A stretch of DNA of 64,000 nucleotides from positions 2,777,501 through 2,841,500 of the forward strand of contig JAPYXD010000755.1 in assembly GCA_030998225.1 (NCBI GenBank), read 5' to 3'. The position numbers and the translations under genes are program-made. Positions within the stretch are counted from its first letter, which is position 1, and the number at the start of each line of letters is the position of its first letter. Positions 1 to 11,739 of the stretch are shown one piece after another. The notes under the pieces are model-generated. The model saw nothing but the letters and a program-made list of their open reading frames with translations, had not been told where the DNA came from and ran no database searches. The stretch comes from Diplolepis rosae (lineage: Eukaryota; Arthropoda; Insecta; Hymenoptera; Diplolepididae).

Positions 1-1
1 T

Positions 2-436
2 CCGCAAAAAGTGACTGTTTGGTGCGGTTTTCATGCCGGAGGTGTGATTGGGCCGTATTTTTTCGTAGATGAAAACGACCGACATGTTACCGTCAATGGA
101 GAGCGCTATCGTGCTATGTTGGAAGATTATTTGTTACCAGAATTGGATGAACTTGACATCATCGATATGTGGTTTTAACAAGACGGTGCCAGTAGCCACA
201 CATCACGCGTCACAATCGATTTATTGAAAGGCAAATTCGGTGAACGTGTTATCTCGAGAAATGGTCCGGTCGAATAGCCGCCTCATTCATGCGATCTAAC
301 ACCATTGGATTACATTTTACGGGGCCATATCAAGTCACTGATCTATGACAACAAGCCAGCAACTTTAGACGACCTCAAAGACAACATTCAACGCGAAATT
401 GCCAACGTTCCGGTTGAAATGTGTGCCAGAGTATAC
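2..436 (+). pseudogene. Tc1/mariner transposase, DD41D (rosa-like) type, C-terminal half, dead
   Basis: Read from base 2, the frame gives a transposase catalytic core starting VTVWCGFHAGGVIGPYFF and ending at a stop near 436. The second catalytic Asp is in QDGASSH and the third in LTPLDY. I count 41 residues between them, which is the spacing reported for the DD41D/rosa lineage of Tc1/mariner; plain mariner has 34. Two single-base nonsense changes break the frame: TAA just before QDGA (near 177) and TAG before the PPHSCD motif (near 275). The N-terminal half lies outside the window, and no 3' terminal repeat is recognisable downstream, so this is a relic. The N-terminal part of the same kind of protein occurs in the insertion at 28953-29709. 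Confidence 0.8.
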
Positions 437-1140
437 TAATGTTAACAGAAGAGATCAAAATAGTGATTTAGAACATCTATTTTTACAGAGAGAAAGGTAT
501 GCAGAAATTGTAAAGATGTAATTTATTATGTATTATATAATAGTTTACATAAATGTATTCCAGTTCTTTTATGTATCACATTTTTTTCAGAAATGATGGT
601 GTCTGACTATTCGTTATCGCCTTCCAAGAGGTAAATACATATAAAGAAGTGATATATTTATAATAAATTGTACTCAGGAAGAAAACATCGCTTGGGAATT
701 TTGAATAGGTCTTCAGCCATGTTGGATCCGGTATCTTAAAGTAAAAAGAAAATTTTTGATTCACGGTATTATATTTAACAATTTATTGAATCTATTAATC
801 ACATATTTTGGAGGTATGCATCTGACAGTCTAAAAAGTTAATTATTTAACTGAATCTGACACTCCTGTACATAACTAGATTTAATAATGTCATCGGTCAA
901 TTTGTCAACATTTGGATTTTTATTCAGTCGCAAGTTTTTGATCCTAATTATAGGACCAATTTACATATAATCCTTCATTCCGTTTCACGAAATACATTTC
1001 CCAACTCACGTTCTTAAAAGATACGTTTCACAGAGACATTTCTTTAATCGTTTTATTTTTCCTGAGTACGCTTGTTTTTCATATATAAAAATATTTCATA
1101 ATTTAATCATTTATTATGTAAAATTTAATTTTTAGTGTGG
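437..1140. other. AT-rich spacer
   Basis: No gene, terminal repeat or structured RNA is recognisable. The minus-strand open frame at 576-764 has low-complexity composition and no family resemblance. Confidence 0.5.
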
Positions 1141-3015
1141 ATGTTTTTAAAAAGTTTCACTTCACTATCAGAGTACGATACAGATGAAAAAAATGAAATG
1201 GAGATGAACTTCTTTGAGAACTGTCAGGTAGAACCTGATGATGATATAGAATGCGATTTCAATAAACTGGAAGCGTAGAAAACTATACGAAAGAGGTTGA
1301 ATGAATGGGCTGATAAAGATACAAATAATATAACAAGAGCATCATTAAATGAATTGTTAATCATGCTCCGCGATTACGGACACAGAAATTTACCAAAATG
1401 TGTGAAGACATTATTGGGTAAAAATCGAACCAGGGATAAGATAAAAACGATGAAATCGAAGAGAGGAACAGATGCATCTTATGTTTATACAGACATAGAA
1501 AGTGTTTTGAAGGATAAGATTGCAGAAGAAGTTTCCAAAGAAAGCATAATTAAACTTTTAATCAACGTAGACGGTCTACCTTTGTATAATAAATCATTAA
1601 TACAATTATGGCCGATCTTGATACAGATTTTGCATAATGATTATGATTGTAAACCCTTTGTAGTTGGGATGTTCTGCAGAGATTCTAAACCAGCAAGCGC
1701 AAGCGATTTCTTGGGAGATTTTGTCGAGGAATGTGCACAATTAAATGAAGAGGGTGTTAAAATCGGAAATACGATTTATAAGGTCGAAATTTCTGCATTT
1801 GTCTGCGACACATCGGTCCGCGCTTTCGTAAAATGTCCCAAAGGGCATTCTGGTTTTTATTCGTGCGAAAGGTGTGAGGTAAATGTAAAAAAATACATTT
1901 CAGTAATTTACATGCTGTAATAAAAAAGCAATAATTATTATTCCCTACTTTTAAAGACTTAAAAACAATTAAAAATAGCATAAATATAATCACTTTTTTC
2001 AGATACGCGCAAAAACCCACAGTGGTAAAAGGATTTTCTCGGAAACGAACTGTCAAAAACGAACGAAGGATTCATTCATCGCTTGGAAAAAGACTAAAGA
2101 TCAGTAACGACATCACCAGCAAAACACGCCATCACCTTTGCTTCGTATTCCAGGATGCGATCCCGTACGCCAAGTCATAATCGATCAGATGTATCTTCTT
2201 TATAATTGTGTTATGTAAACTTTATTAGAAAGATGGATTGGCAAAAATATGAATCAGGCAAAGCTACAACGTCTCCAACGAATGAAATTGAAGGATATTT
2301 TATCGGCATTGAAAGGATCAATCCCAACAGAGATTCACAGACAAACATTCAATTCAGAATACATCGCTAATTGAAATGCAACTCACTATAGATTTTTCTT
2401 ATTGTATGGTGGACTTTTTCTTCTGAAATTGATTTTGTCAAAAAGATTATATCGGCATTTTTTGCATTTGGCGATTGTAAGTCGTATTTTGTGCCATTCT
2501 ACTTTGGCACTCACTCAGTCTGACATTGCTGATGATTTTTTCCAAACTACCGGAGCTTTATGGATGAATTTTCATAACTTAATACATTTGAGTGACGACG
2601 TTGGCAGATGCGAGCAGCGTTAACAGCATATTCAGCATTTCCGTTCGAGAATCTACTGGGAATAATCAAGAAATTCATTCGAACGCCTAGAAATTTACTA
2701 GCCCAAATTTTTCGAAGATTATCTGAAATTTACTCAACTTCTGAGATCTTGAAGAAATGTTCGATGCTAAGTAATCGCGTGGAAATAAGTCGAAACGTTT
2801 CTGAAATTGATTACTTGGATATCAATATAAAATCGTTCCACATCAGTCTAACTTGTCCAAATGATATTGTGGAATTATCAACGGGCGACTTTATAAAGAT
2901 CAAACGTATCTTTTGTAATTCTTCGCACATCAGCAATGTGTTCATTGCTTGTTATTCAAGGGCGATTGAAACGAGAACCACCGACTACGTGCATCAAAAA
3001 TGGAAAATTCGGTAA
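1141..3015 (+). pseudogene. CACTA/EnSpm-like transposase pseudogene with a retained intron
   Basis: The longest open piece (1297-1920) carries the core typical of the CACTA-like transposase proteins common in arthropods and cnidarians: LLINVDGLPLYNKS, then FVVGMFCRDSKP, FVCDTSVRAF and the zinc-binding-like CPKGHSGFYSCERC. After CERCE a 124 bp intron (1879-2002, GT to TTTTTTCAG) interrupts the frame. Translation resumes at 2003 with the expected downstream block, then the helical part near 2402-2600 (FHNLIHLSDDVGRCE) and, after a frameshift near 2610, TAYSAFPFENLLGIIKKFIR up to 3015. An acidic upstream stretch from 1141 is joined to the core through one TAG at about 1276. At least four later stops and one frameshift kill it. 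Because the intron is kept, it derives from a DNA copy and is not a processed pseudogene. No CACTA termini are visible. Confidence 0.65.
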
Positions 3016-4794
3016 ATATTAATATTTCACACATTTTATGAAATTAATAACAATATAACATTTCATACAATTACTTTTGTTGACAAATGTTGGTTAAAAG
3101 TATAAAGCAAAAATTGGGAAGATATGAATTTACCGGTTTCAGTACAAAGATTTTAAAGATATTGAATCTTGTATCAAGAAATATTGTGTCTTTTTAATTG
3201 GCTTGTATAAAATTTACGTGCACATAACCTCGCCATTTAATCTTTTGTCTTCACTTCAATGTTAATGGGCTTACGTCCCCGATAGCAATGTCGTAGGCAA
3301 CATTTGTCAATAACACATCCATCGGATTTACCGAAATTTATACATAATTGACCTAAGATGCGACCGCAAAACGCTAAGATTTTCCATGCATACAAAATGA
3401 GCCTACTGACAGAGCAAAATCTGCAGCATAACAGATCATTCGTATTGAGAGCTTCCATTCCCTTACTACCTCTCCATTACAGCAGCATAGTGTATGCATC
3501 AAATGTAGCATTCTGAAAGATGCATTTAGGCTGCTTTTTTGCACCACACCATTATGGCGACATAGCATATGATGCTCAAATAAATGTGTCACTACTCATG
3601 ACATTAAAATAACATGTGGGAATATTTGTTGGGTTGGTATAGAATATATTTGGCCAACAAGTTGATCACACCAATGCAAATTTATTTTCAGGCTACTTAG
3701 CGAAGTTGAAAATTAACATTGAGTACTGCTTACACAAAAATTATTAACATTAATGCAAAATCCTAAACTTCGTTTTTTTTAGTAATAAGGAAACGAACCT
3801 CAAGTGTCTCACTGATATCACAAACCAAACAAACAAAAATTCTCGGGTTAACGATTTTCTGATGAAAATGATCGGAACACAGAAAAATGTTGTAAAAACC
3901 AAAAGAAGTAGAATAATATTACAAAATAAAAGCAATTTATCCGAATAACACTTGGCACGTGATAAAATAAAACCTAACATTCAACGAAATAGAGGTATTC
4001 TTTCTGTAATCCCAAAAATGTATTCCGCAATTTTCAGCCATTGATAATATTTTCAAAGAGTTCATGCGTATAAATATTACGTAAACCCTAAAAATTTTTT
4101 TTACGAATTTCGAATTCTGTATTTTTAATGTGATGCGCAGCGATAAAATTTTCTATTCAAAGTTATTAGGCAAATTTCGGAAAAACTTGCTGTCACACAA
4201 TACAATACAAAAGTCTCAATAATGCATAAATGTGAAAGTAAATCTCGAATCACTGTTAACTCTGTAATGATTGAAACATCCTATACGAGTTCACGCACTC
4301 CAACGCAGGACACTGTGATGTTGCCTCTATTGACAGAAGTCTGCGGCGTCTTCAATGACTGACTAAATGCTCATTCGTGGCAGAATCGTATTCAACGCAT
4401 AATTGAGAAAAAAACACGACAAGATGTACCTGTTTCATACTCGCAACTTTTTAGAATAACACGAACAGAATTACCCGTACCTTATCATAGTTTATCCATG
4501 GGTATTTCAATAAATAAAATTAAATAAATTACTAATTTTTGACGGAAGGATCATAAATTTTGGAAAGCTTCAGGTATTCTAAACAATGTTTTAAAAATTG
4601 AACAATTTCAACGTTTGAAAATAAGGCTTGAATGTTTAAAAAATTAAAATACTTCAAATTCTTAGTCCAAAAATCTATCCAACTATATTTGGAATGTCAC
4701 TCAATTTTACAACGAATTATAATTTTTAAAGATTTCAGTTTTTTTTAAATGCCTGCCCTAGCGAACCGGCTGAACGGTAGAACGGTAAACCTAC
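3016..4794. other. Unassigned AT-rich stretch
   Basis: I see no convincing gene. Two overlapping minus-strand open frames at 3237-3592 are cysteine-rich by composition but match no motif I know. They may be further decayed parts of the neighbouring transposon. The rest is low-complexity AT sequence. Confidence 0.4.
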
Positions 4795-4930
4795 CTAAAG
4801 TAGCAATATAACTCATGAAAGCGACAAAATAAATATTTAATTTGATTGTATCCTTATTCTTAATTAAAATTGACGTTGAACAGTAATGGAAATAAGCAAT
4901 AATTTTATTTATTACCGTTAAAAATTTCAA
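4795..4930 (+). repeat. Dispersed repeat family R1, fragment
   Basis: This stretch aligns by eye with 6763-6900: both contain ataactcat, then a caaaataaatatt block, tatccttattct, and caataattttatttatta. The R1 family recurs at 6763-9150, 12405-12545 and in both arms of the foldback at 53372-56275. Confidence 0.5.
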
Positions 4931-4960
4931 AAATATAGACATTATCTTTAGAAAGGTTTG

Positions 4961-5420
4961 GGTTTTAAGACCACAAATCCATTTAATTCCGTCTCTTGTA
5001 TATGGATATTTGTTTGAATACTTCTTTTATACTTCTTCATTCGTTTATATCCGTAGTCTATCCGTCTATCCTCTTTAATCCTTATACTATCCATCAAACT
5101 AATACGTTTGAATCCGTACTAATCATTAACTATCATTTTCAACCCTTACTTCGCTAAAATGGTAGAAATGGATACAAAATGATGGATAAGCATGCAAAAT
5201 GCTCACTTAAATGGATAAAAAGATTCTATCCCTTTGAATCCGTTCACTTCCAGCAGAGATCTACTTAATCCTAGGTCATCTTCGTGATTTCTGTTATTGA
5301 AAAAAAAATTCTTTCTTATATTTAGACAAAAAAATACCTGAAAAAACCGTACGTCGTCGTAGAAACAATGAATTGAAAACTTGGATAAAGGAACGGATTT
5401 CATCTAAAACCTCTTGGAAA
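4961..5420. repeat. Array of short degenerate ATCC/GGAT motifs
   Basis: Roughly every 20-35 bases there is a variant of tatccatttaatccgt or its complement (atggata...). Several are partly self-complementary, for example around 5200-5260. The array holds no open frame. It has the same architecture as the arrays at 18190-18705, 41300-42195, 45740-46462 and 50299-50850, with a different core motif. Confidence 0.45.
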
Positions 5421-5939
5421 AAATTGGCTGAACGGGTATTGCAGGGAGCTAGTAAGTTTTCTTTCTATGAAACATAATTTTTTGTTCAATCAAAATCCAG
5501 CTATCTTCCAGCTATTTTGATTCAATCGTCATATTTTATAACAGACTTCAAAGAATCTAAAAACACGAAAAAAAATTTCGAAAGGGGCCAAATTTAGAAA
5601 AAAACGATTTTGCGTTTATTTCTTTACTTTTGTATGTTAAAAAATATTAAAACAATTTTTTTACAACAATTTCTGTAAAGAAGAGTCAAAACCCTAATTT
5701 TCGTAATTTGGAAAATTTTTCGTGCGAACAATTGTTTTCAAGATAAACAGGCTTGAATGTGCGCTTGCTATGTCGAAAATATCATTTCTTAGAAAATTCG
5801 AAAAATCGTATACTTGTAAAAAATTTTTTTTTGGCCAAACAAAAAAATACGTGTCTATTTATTGTTGATAAAGAACCGAAAAAAATTATCTCGTTCAAAT
5901 CTGCGACATGGACTGTCAATCTGATATGGAATGACCCAT
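5421..5939. other. A-rich spacer
   Basis: No gene or repeat end is recognisable. The 79-codon open frame starting at 5753 is lysine/asparagine-rich in A-rich DNA and looks fortuitous. Confidence 0.4.
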
Positions 5940-6177
5940 ATATACATATATATATAGCTTTCCATAGTATTTCAAAGTGTTATAATAATTGAATTGATAA
6001 CAATTTCCAATTAATTAACAAAGAAATCCACTTCAAAATGAAGTTTAGACATAAATTTACATACAAAATAATAGATAGTTGACAATAATAATAATTGCTT
6101 AGTTAATTAATTGGAAATTATTATTAATTCAATTATTATAACACTTTAATATACTATGGAAAGCTATATATATGTAT
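5940..6177. repeat. Foldback element, about 85 bp arms
   Basis: The left arm (tagctttccatagtatttca, then gtgttataataattgaatt) is mirrored on the right (ctatggaaagctatatatat at the end). The arms are about 85 bases and nearly complementary, around a central A/T-rich loop. No coding content. The ends are AT repeats, so a target duplication cannot be called. Confidence 0.6.
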
Positions 6178-6384
6178 TCAATTTTTTTTTCTCTATTGCT
6201 ATCAGTATCAATTAACAATTTTTTTCCTATAAATTTTTACTATATGATATGTTTGTTAATTTATTATAATATTTTCATAAGTATTTTTTTATTGAGGAAT
6301 ATAATTTTTTTATTTGTTTGTAAAATTACTCCATAAGAAACAATGTTAAAAAGACAGGCTGAAGCGCGACTACGTTAAAATTCT

Positions 6385-6745
6385 TTTATGTGCCTCTGGC
6401 GCGTAAACTCGTTTTTTTGCTACAGTTAATAGTAGCGCAATGTTGTGTATTGCGCTAAAGAGGAATGTAATGTAAAAATTGAACTGCGCAGGTGCCTATA
6501 ACCATACAGCGGAGCACAATCTTCTTCTTATTCTTCTTCTTCTTCGTACAGCGTTAGCACCCTACTGACAAAGCCTTGTATATTTGACATGCGCATGCGT
6601 CTATTAAAATCCGCTACTGCTACACAAGATCTATAAAATCGAAATGGCCGAGACTAGTCGCGAAATATCAAGTGTAATGACTAACGCCGCAAACAACTAC
6701 AATACTAGATTAGATTCGAGTGTACGTAAAGCTATCGTAAAGCTA
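6385..6745 (+). promoter_or_regulatory. Dispersed promoter-like module, copy 1, ending in a short conserved reading frame
   Basis: A near-full second copy lies inverted at 37975-38329. Shared parts are a tgtagcgcaatg block, a polypyrimidine run (cttcttcttattcttcttct), and GCGCATGCGT at about 6590, which matches the NRF-1 type palindrome. An ATG at 6644 then starts MAETSREISSVMTNAANNY and runs about 29 conserved codons. In this copy the frame continues into a tandem gtaaagctatc repeat (3 units, 6725-6765) and stops. The bases after the conserved codons (GTACGT) could be a splice donor. This looks like a promoter plus first exon carried by a mobile element. The NRF-1 reading is inference. Confidence 0.45.
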
Positions 6746-6762
6746 TCGTAAAGCTATCGTAA

Positions 6763-9150
6763 AGTATAATTATAACTCATAAATGAGGCAAAATAAATAT
6801 TCAAAATGTTTTTATCCTTATTCTACGTTAAAAATAACGTTAAAAGGTAATGGACATATGCAATAATTTTATTTATTAACGCTAAAAATTAAAAAAAAAT
6901 AATACCTGTCATTGAAGGCAGTGCAGTGGTTCCACTGATCTCTATAATACACTGGGTGCACAATGCCAATGGGAAAGTCCGCAAAGTCGTGTGCCTAACT
7001 GAAGGCTGAGCCGCCATATTTACTCAGGTTGATTACAACGAATGTTGCGGTAAATTCAAATATAGTAAAAAGGGAAAAGTGTAAATATTATAGAAACAAT
7101 ATGAAACCCATCCTTTTTTACCGGTATTAGTATTGATAGTATACATAATTAAATTAATGAAATGAAATTTATTGAATAATACTAAAATATAACTGGGTAA
7201 TATTTATTATTAAGGTATATAATGTTGTATATGTTTAAATAGGCATATGTATTTATTGCTTAACTATAATTAAATATAAATTTATTATAACTTTATCAAA
7301 TATAGATTACAGAATTCAACAAGTAAACGTACCTTGGAGTAGTGTAAAAATTATCTCACGTTCTGAACGTGAACTATTAATAAAAGTCACATATAATAAC
7401 TATTTTTAGTATAAATTAATTCGCGTTTCGTAATTCAACCCTTATGTACCTGTATATAAACGGTTTTAAAAACTGAAAAAAAGCTCCATCCCCTTCTGTT
7501 TTAAAAAATGTTGAATTACTCGATCTTGTTGGCGTATTTCATCATACGTTTAAATTTCTCAGGCGTAATATGTTGCTCCAACTGAATGAAGTAATAGAAA
7601 TAATTTTAAATATATACAAAAATTATAAACTATTGTATTTTGGTCGTTTACGAACATTTTAATTTATCAGAAAATAATAAAATTGGAAAAGAAACAAACC
7701 CTAAAATATAATTAATACTGAATGCAGATATTACATGAAAATTAAGTATGTAGATGCTGTGAATAGTATGTTACTAAATAATAGAATCCAATTCTATAAA
7801 GACCTGAATAATAATATAGAAGATTATGACTAAATAGCACAAAACATCAGGTACGAAAGTACTTCACAAGCAGCAAATCATTTAATTAAAAATTATCAGT
7901 GTATCACAAACAAGAAGTTTTAAATGTCAAACTAAATTAGTGACTAATTCAGCACCTTAATTTTTAAACTACATGCAAAAGTAATAAATAAACAATTTTT
8001 AAAAGAAAACAATGATTTTATTTATTATTTTTTTATTATTTATTTACTATTTTGTTTATTATTGTAATTATTATTGATTTTTTTCTTTTAAGAATTGTTT
8101 ATTTATTACTTTTGCATGTAGTTTAGAAATTAAGGTGTTGAATTAGTCACTACTTTAGTTTGACATTTAAAACTTCTTGTTTGTGATACTCTGATAATTT
8201 TTAATTAAATGATTTGCTGCTTGTGAAGTACTTTCGTACCTGATGTTTTGTGCTATTTAGTCATAATCTTCTATATTATTATTCAGGTCTTTATAGAATT
8301 GGATTCTATTATTTAGTAACATACTAGTCACAGCATGTACATACTTAATTTTCACGTAATATCTGCATTCAGTATTAATTATATTTCAGGGTTTCTTTCT
8401 TTTCCAATTTTATTATTTTCTGATAAATTAAAATGTTCTTAAACGATCAAAATACAATAGTTTATAATTTTTGTATATATTTAAAATTATTTCTATTACT
8501 TCTTTCAGTTGGAGCAAATTATTACTCCTGAGCAATTTAAACGTATGATGAAATACGCCATCAAGATCGAGTAATTCAACATTTTTTAAAACAGAAGGGG
8601 ATGGAGCTTTTTTTCAGTTTTTAAAACCGTTTATGTACACGCACATAAGGGCTGAATTATGAAACGCGAATTAATTTATACTAAAAATAGTTATTAAATG
8701 TGACTATTATTAATAGTTCACGTTCAGAACGTGAGATAATTTTTACACTACTTCAAGGTACGTTTACTTGTTGAATTCTGTAATCTATATTTGATAAAGT
8801 TATAATAAATTTATATTTAATTATAGTTAAGCAATAAATACATATGCCTATTTAAATATATACAACATTATATACCATAATAATAAATATTACCGAGTTA
8901 TATTTTAGTATTATTTAATAAATTTCATTTATTTAGTTTAATTATGTATACTATCATTGATTGTGCATCCAGTGTATTATAGAGGCCAGTGAGTGGTTCA
9001 CCTTTTGTAGAAAGTCTCCACGGTTAAAGTTAACCATTGGTTGGAGTGAAACACAACTATATTTTCATATTTTAAGGAACTATCATGTGGGGGTCATATA
9101 TTTACAAACGCGTTCCATGCAAAAATGGAGGAGTTGGATAGGGCTGCTCT
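6763..9150 (+). repeat. Dispersed repeat R1, split by the 6933-8991 insertion
   Basis: R1 sequence runs from about 6763 to 6932 and resumes at 8992. Without the insertion the junction reads gcagtggttcacc, exactly as in the undisturbed R1 copies at 54146 and (complement) 54600. The boundary at its far end is unclear; similarity fades after about 9060. Confidence 0.6.
6933..8991. mobile_element. Palindromic hAT-like foldback, 2059 bp, TSD AGTGGTTC
   Basis: The element is bounded by perfect 8 bp direct repeats AGTGGTTC at 6925-6932 and 8992-8999. Undisturbed R1 copies elsewhere show the empty site. Terminal inverted repeats start CACTG and share CTCTATAATACACTGG. From about 7135 and 8960 inward the two halves are near-complementary right to a centre near 8040, giving arms of roughly 0.85-0.9 kb. 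The left half has an extra block of about 170 bases (6968-7135) missing on the right. It has no open frame of any length, so it is non-autonomous. An 8 bp TSD and CACTG ends fit hAT or P-type transposases; hAT is my preference. Confidence 0.85.
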
Positions 9151-9200
9151 AGACTCCACCATAGCCTCTTTTGTGCCTCCACCCGCTCTCGGTAGGTATA

Positions 9201-9427
9201 CATTGTACCATAGTTTTAGTTTCCCAAAGTTTCAATTGCCCATAAAATCACCAGAAGTCACTATATTTGAAAAGCAATGTACAGGAATCCTGCATCTTGC
9301 AATCCTCGCAGTTTTTGCCAACACATTCCTTTCATAATCTTCGTCTAACACTGCTTTTCAAATATAGTGACATCTGGTGATTTTATGGGCAATTGAAACT
9401 TTGGGCAACTAAAACTATGGTACAATG
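9201..9427. mobile_element. MITE, 227 bp, TA target duplication
   Basis: The ends are CATTGTACCATAGTTTTAGT and its complement. The inverted repeats are about 75 bases with only a few mismatches, leaving a short unique centre. TA dinucleotides flank both ends (9199-9200 and 9428-9429). The flanking sequences cccgctctcggta and cccccgctctctag suggest it split a GC-richer sequence. TA plus TIR fits a Tc1/mariner-mobilised MITE. Confidence 0.8.
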
Positions 9428-9930
9428 TATACCTACCCCCGCTCTCTAGTCCGTTGCCCAGGCTTAGTGACGGTTTCCTTATCTCCTTGAAGAGAGATGC
9501 ACGCTGCTCAGTGTGTCTCTCTTCCTCTCATGGTGTACGCTGCCTAGGCTGCCATCCCCAACACTCCTTTCCATGGTGTTAGGCTATCACTGGCTCGCGT
9601 GACGAGTAGAATTAAGTGTTCTCTGATAGGTGCACGCCACCTAGGCTACCAATCGCATCTTTTGCTCAAAGCTTGTGCAGGCCATCTTGGCGGCCAAGTG
9701 AACTTAGAATATTGGCATATATTTTATATAAGACTCGTAAATACGGGCACAATACATTTTGAGTTTACCCCTATAGCGAAGCAGCGCCATGTACCCACAT
9801 ACAGCGTAACCCTATACAGAAGTTCCCACGCAGGGTTGGAAGTCACGTTACCGAGCGAGGAACGGGACGGTATACGTATATTTTTTAATGTAATATATAC
9901 AATAATATAATAATATATACAATAATATAA
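9428..9930. other. GC-richer unassigned block
   Basis: Base composition is clearly less AT-biased than on either side, and short motifs recur (cacgctgc, gccaccta/gctgccta). An open frame at 9599-9910 exists, but I recognise no domain in it. This may be the remains of a coding transposon or host sequence. Confidence 0.3.
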
Positions 9931-10000
9931 TATAATAATGTATGCAATAATATAAACAATTTCAAACTCTTATAGCGCAAATAAATGCCAATGAATTCAA

Positions 10001-10150
10001 ATATTTAAAGAATTAGCAAATCTTTGTGGAAAAAAAGACGCTTTCGACTGTGCTGGGATTCGAGGTCATCGAAAGACCTGGGCTCTAATCCCAGCACAGT
10101 CGAAAGCGTCTTTTTTTCCACATAAAGATTTTCAAATTCTTTAAATGTTT
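10001..10150. repeat. Long hairpin, about 60 bp arms
   Basis: Arms 10001-10060 and 10087-10150 are nearly perfectly complementary, including the shared stretch gacgctttcgactgtgctgg. They enclose a 26-base loop (cgaggtcatcgaaagacctg...). The ends read caaatatttaaag and ctttaaatgttt. The GC-rich core contrasts with the AT-rich outer arm. Probably a small palindromic MITE; no target duplication was identified. Confidence 0.6.
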
Positions 10151-10480
10151 AAAATCTATAGTGAAATTTACATCAATTATAAGTTTAAAAAATGTTTCAT
10201 TGTAATGTTGCATCACAAAGTAACTTTTTAGTATTTCTTTTTGATTTTTTTTTGCACTCAAATACACATCAATATTCTAGTTTGACATGATAATCTAATT
10301 ATCTTTAGTAATGATTACAACAAGAAAAAATATAAAACAATTCAGGATAAGTTTGAGCTATTTATAATTTTACGTTTATATTGCAAGTTTATTCGCTATA
10401 TTTTAATTTTTTACTCTAAAGGTTTTTTTACACGTTTTTATCAAAAATTGTTATGATTTAAAAAATGTATTTCAACACTA
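10151..10480. other. AT-rich spacer
   Basis: No gene or structured element is visible. Confidence 0.4.
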
Positions 10481-10975
10481 CACTGTTAGAAATTCTCAGA
10501 AATTTACAAAAAATACCTTTATGTGTTTTTATATTTCAAAGGTTTGGGAAAAATTACTGAATTTTCAAAAGACAAAAAAACCAAAAAAAAATTACTTAAT
10601 ATTATGGAGCTCAACTGAATTTTCATAAAATGTATCTTAAAACAACCAAACTGTAACAGAACTGTTATTAGTTTATCACAAAATTACGTAACGGTAACGG
10701 AGTTTTGGTTGTATGTGGCGGAAAATAAGTTATATAACTTCAGTTATAACAACGTAAAATTATTCCTATTACAAATTTCAATATTTGCAGAAGGACATAT
10801 ACAGAATATTCAACACTTTATAACTGAATTCTATATGATAAAGAAATTTTCTTATCATAAATTTACTAACAAGTAACAGAATTTTCTGAAATTCTGTCTT
10901 AATTTTGTGAAGCGATAGCTGAATAAAACTTCAGTCACATGTTCTGGGAAATTGCAGTAGAAATCTCTAACAGTG
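10481..10975. mobile_element. Probable MITE, 495 bp, TA-flanked
   Basis: Inverted ends CACTGTTAGAAATTCTC on the left and complement CACTGTTAGAGATTTCT on the right lie inside TA dinucleotides (10479-10480 and 10976-10977). The interior is AT-rich without an open frame. The match is confined to about 20 bases and TA is uninformative in such DNA, so the call is moderate. Confidence 0.45.
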
Positions 10976-11514
10976 TAAAATTCATATTAGCAATTCTAAG
11001 ATAATTCTCATAAATAATCCTTTGTAATTTTATACTATATAAGTTCTTGCATCTATATCCTCAGTGAGTTTTAGGCACAAATATATTCTAGTTGTTAGTG
11101 GATGTATCTAAGATTTATTTGATAGAATTTTAATGTCATTCCTGAGGAATTTTTTAGGTAATTTATAGATGTTTCTGTACAATTTTGTGTAAATTTTCTC
11201 GCGACACTTTACAATTTTTAAAAAAGGTTTTTTACAATACATTTTCACATTACCAAAGTTTATTCCAAGATAGGGCTCATATGTGCAATATTTATCCAAA
11301 GTTTTGATATTTTAGAAATAAAGATCACTGATGACGACTCCAATCGACCATATTCATCTGGAAAAGTTTTTCAATATTAGTTTTCATAAAAGAATAAAGT
11401 TTTCACTAAAACATTCAAAAAAATTTTTAATAAAAGTTAATAGGCATAACATTCACAGTGAATTATTTTGGGCTTACTTTTACTTGAAAAACTTTCTCAT
11501 ATAATTATACTTAC
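10976..11514. other. Probable intron sequence downstream of the BEN exon
   Basis: AT-rich, with no exon-like open stretch that continues the BEN domain on the minus strand. Short open frames here look fortuitous. Confidence 0.35.
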
Positions 11515-11653
11515 TTCGAAAGACGTCCATTCTCACTGGATCCAATGTAGTTGCTGACTTGCTGAGTAACTCATTGCCGAAGATGTTAGTAGCAAGGTTT
11601 CCGACGAAAACTGAAGGGCTTGAAGAGTAGTCTCGGATGTTTTGCAGAGTCTG
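11515..11653 (-). CDS. BEN-domain protein, internal exon
   Basis: On the minus strand this 139-base stretch is open, less AT-biased than its surroundings, and ends in a consensus donor (GTAAGT at 11514-11509). Its translation contains SPSVFVGNLATNIFGNELL followed after a few residues by LDPVRMDVFR. That is the C-terminal half of a BEN domain, the DNA- and protein-binding fold of chromatin and transcription regulators, where PSVFA..L...FG..LL..S....LDP is typical. The acceptor is TTTGAAG or GAAGCAG, so the exon starts at 11653 or 11650; both give phase 0, matching the end of the exon at 13969. The last base belongs to a split codon, so a further 3' exon is expected but I cannot find it. Function beyond the domain is unknown. 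Confidence 0.65.
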
Positions 11654-11739
11654 CTTCAAAATGTATAACATTAAAAAGTTAAATAGTTGGAGACAAGAAA
11701 AAAACTTTACCTTACAAAATATTTTCAAATATTGAATTA

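Noticed and set aside
3237..3592. Cysteine-rich minus-strand protein
   Set aside because: Overlapping frames without start, family motif or splice support; likely chance.
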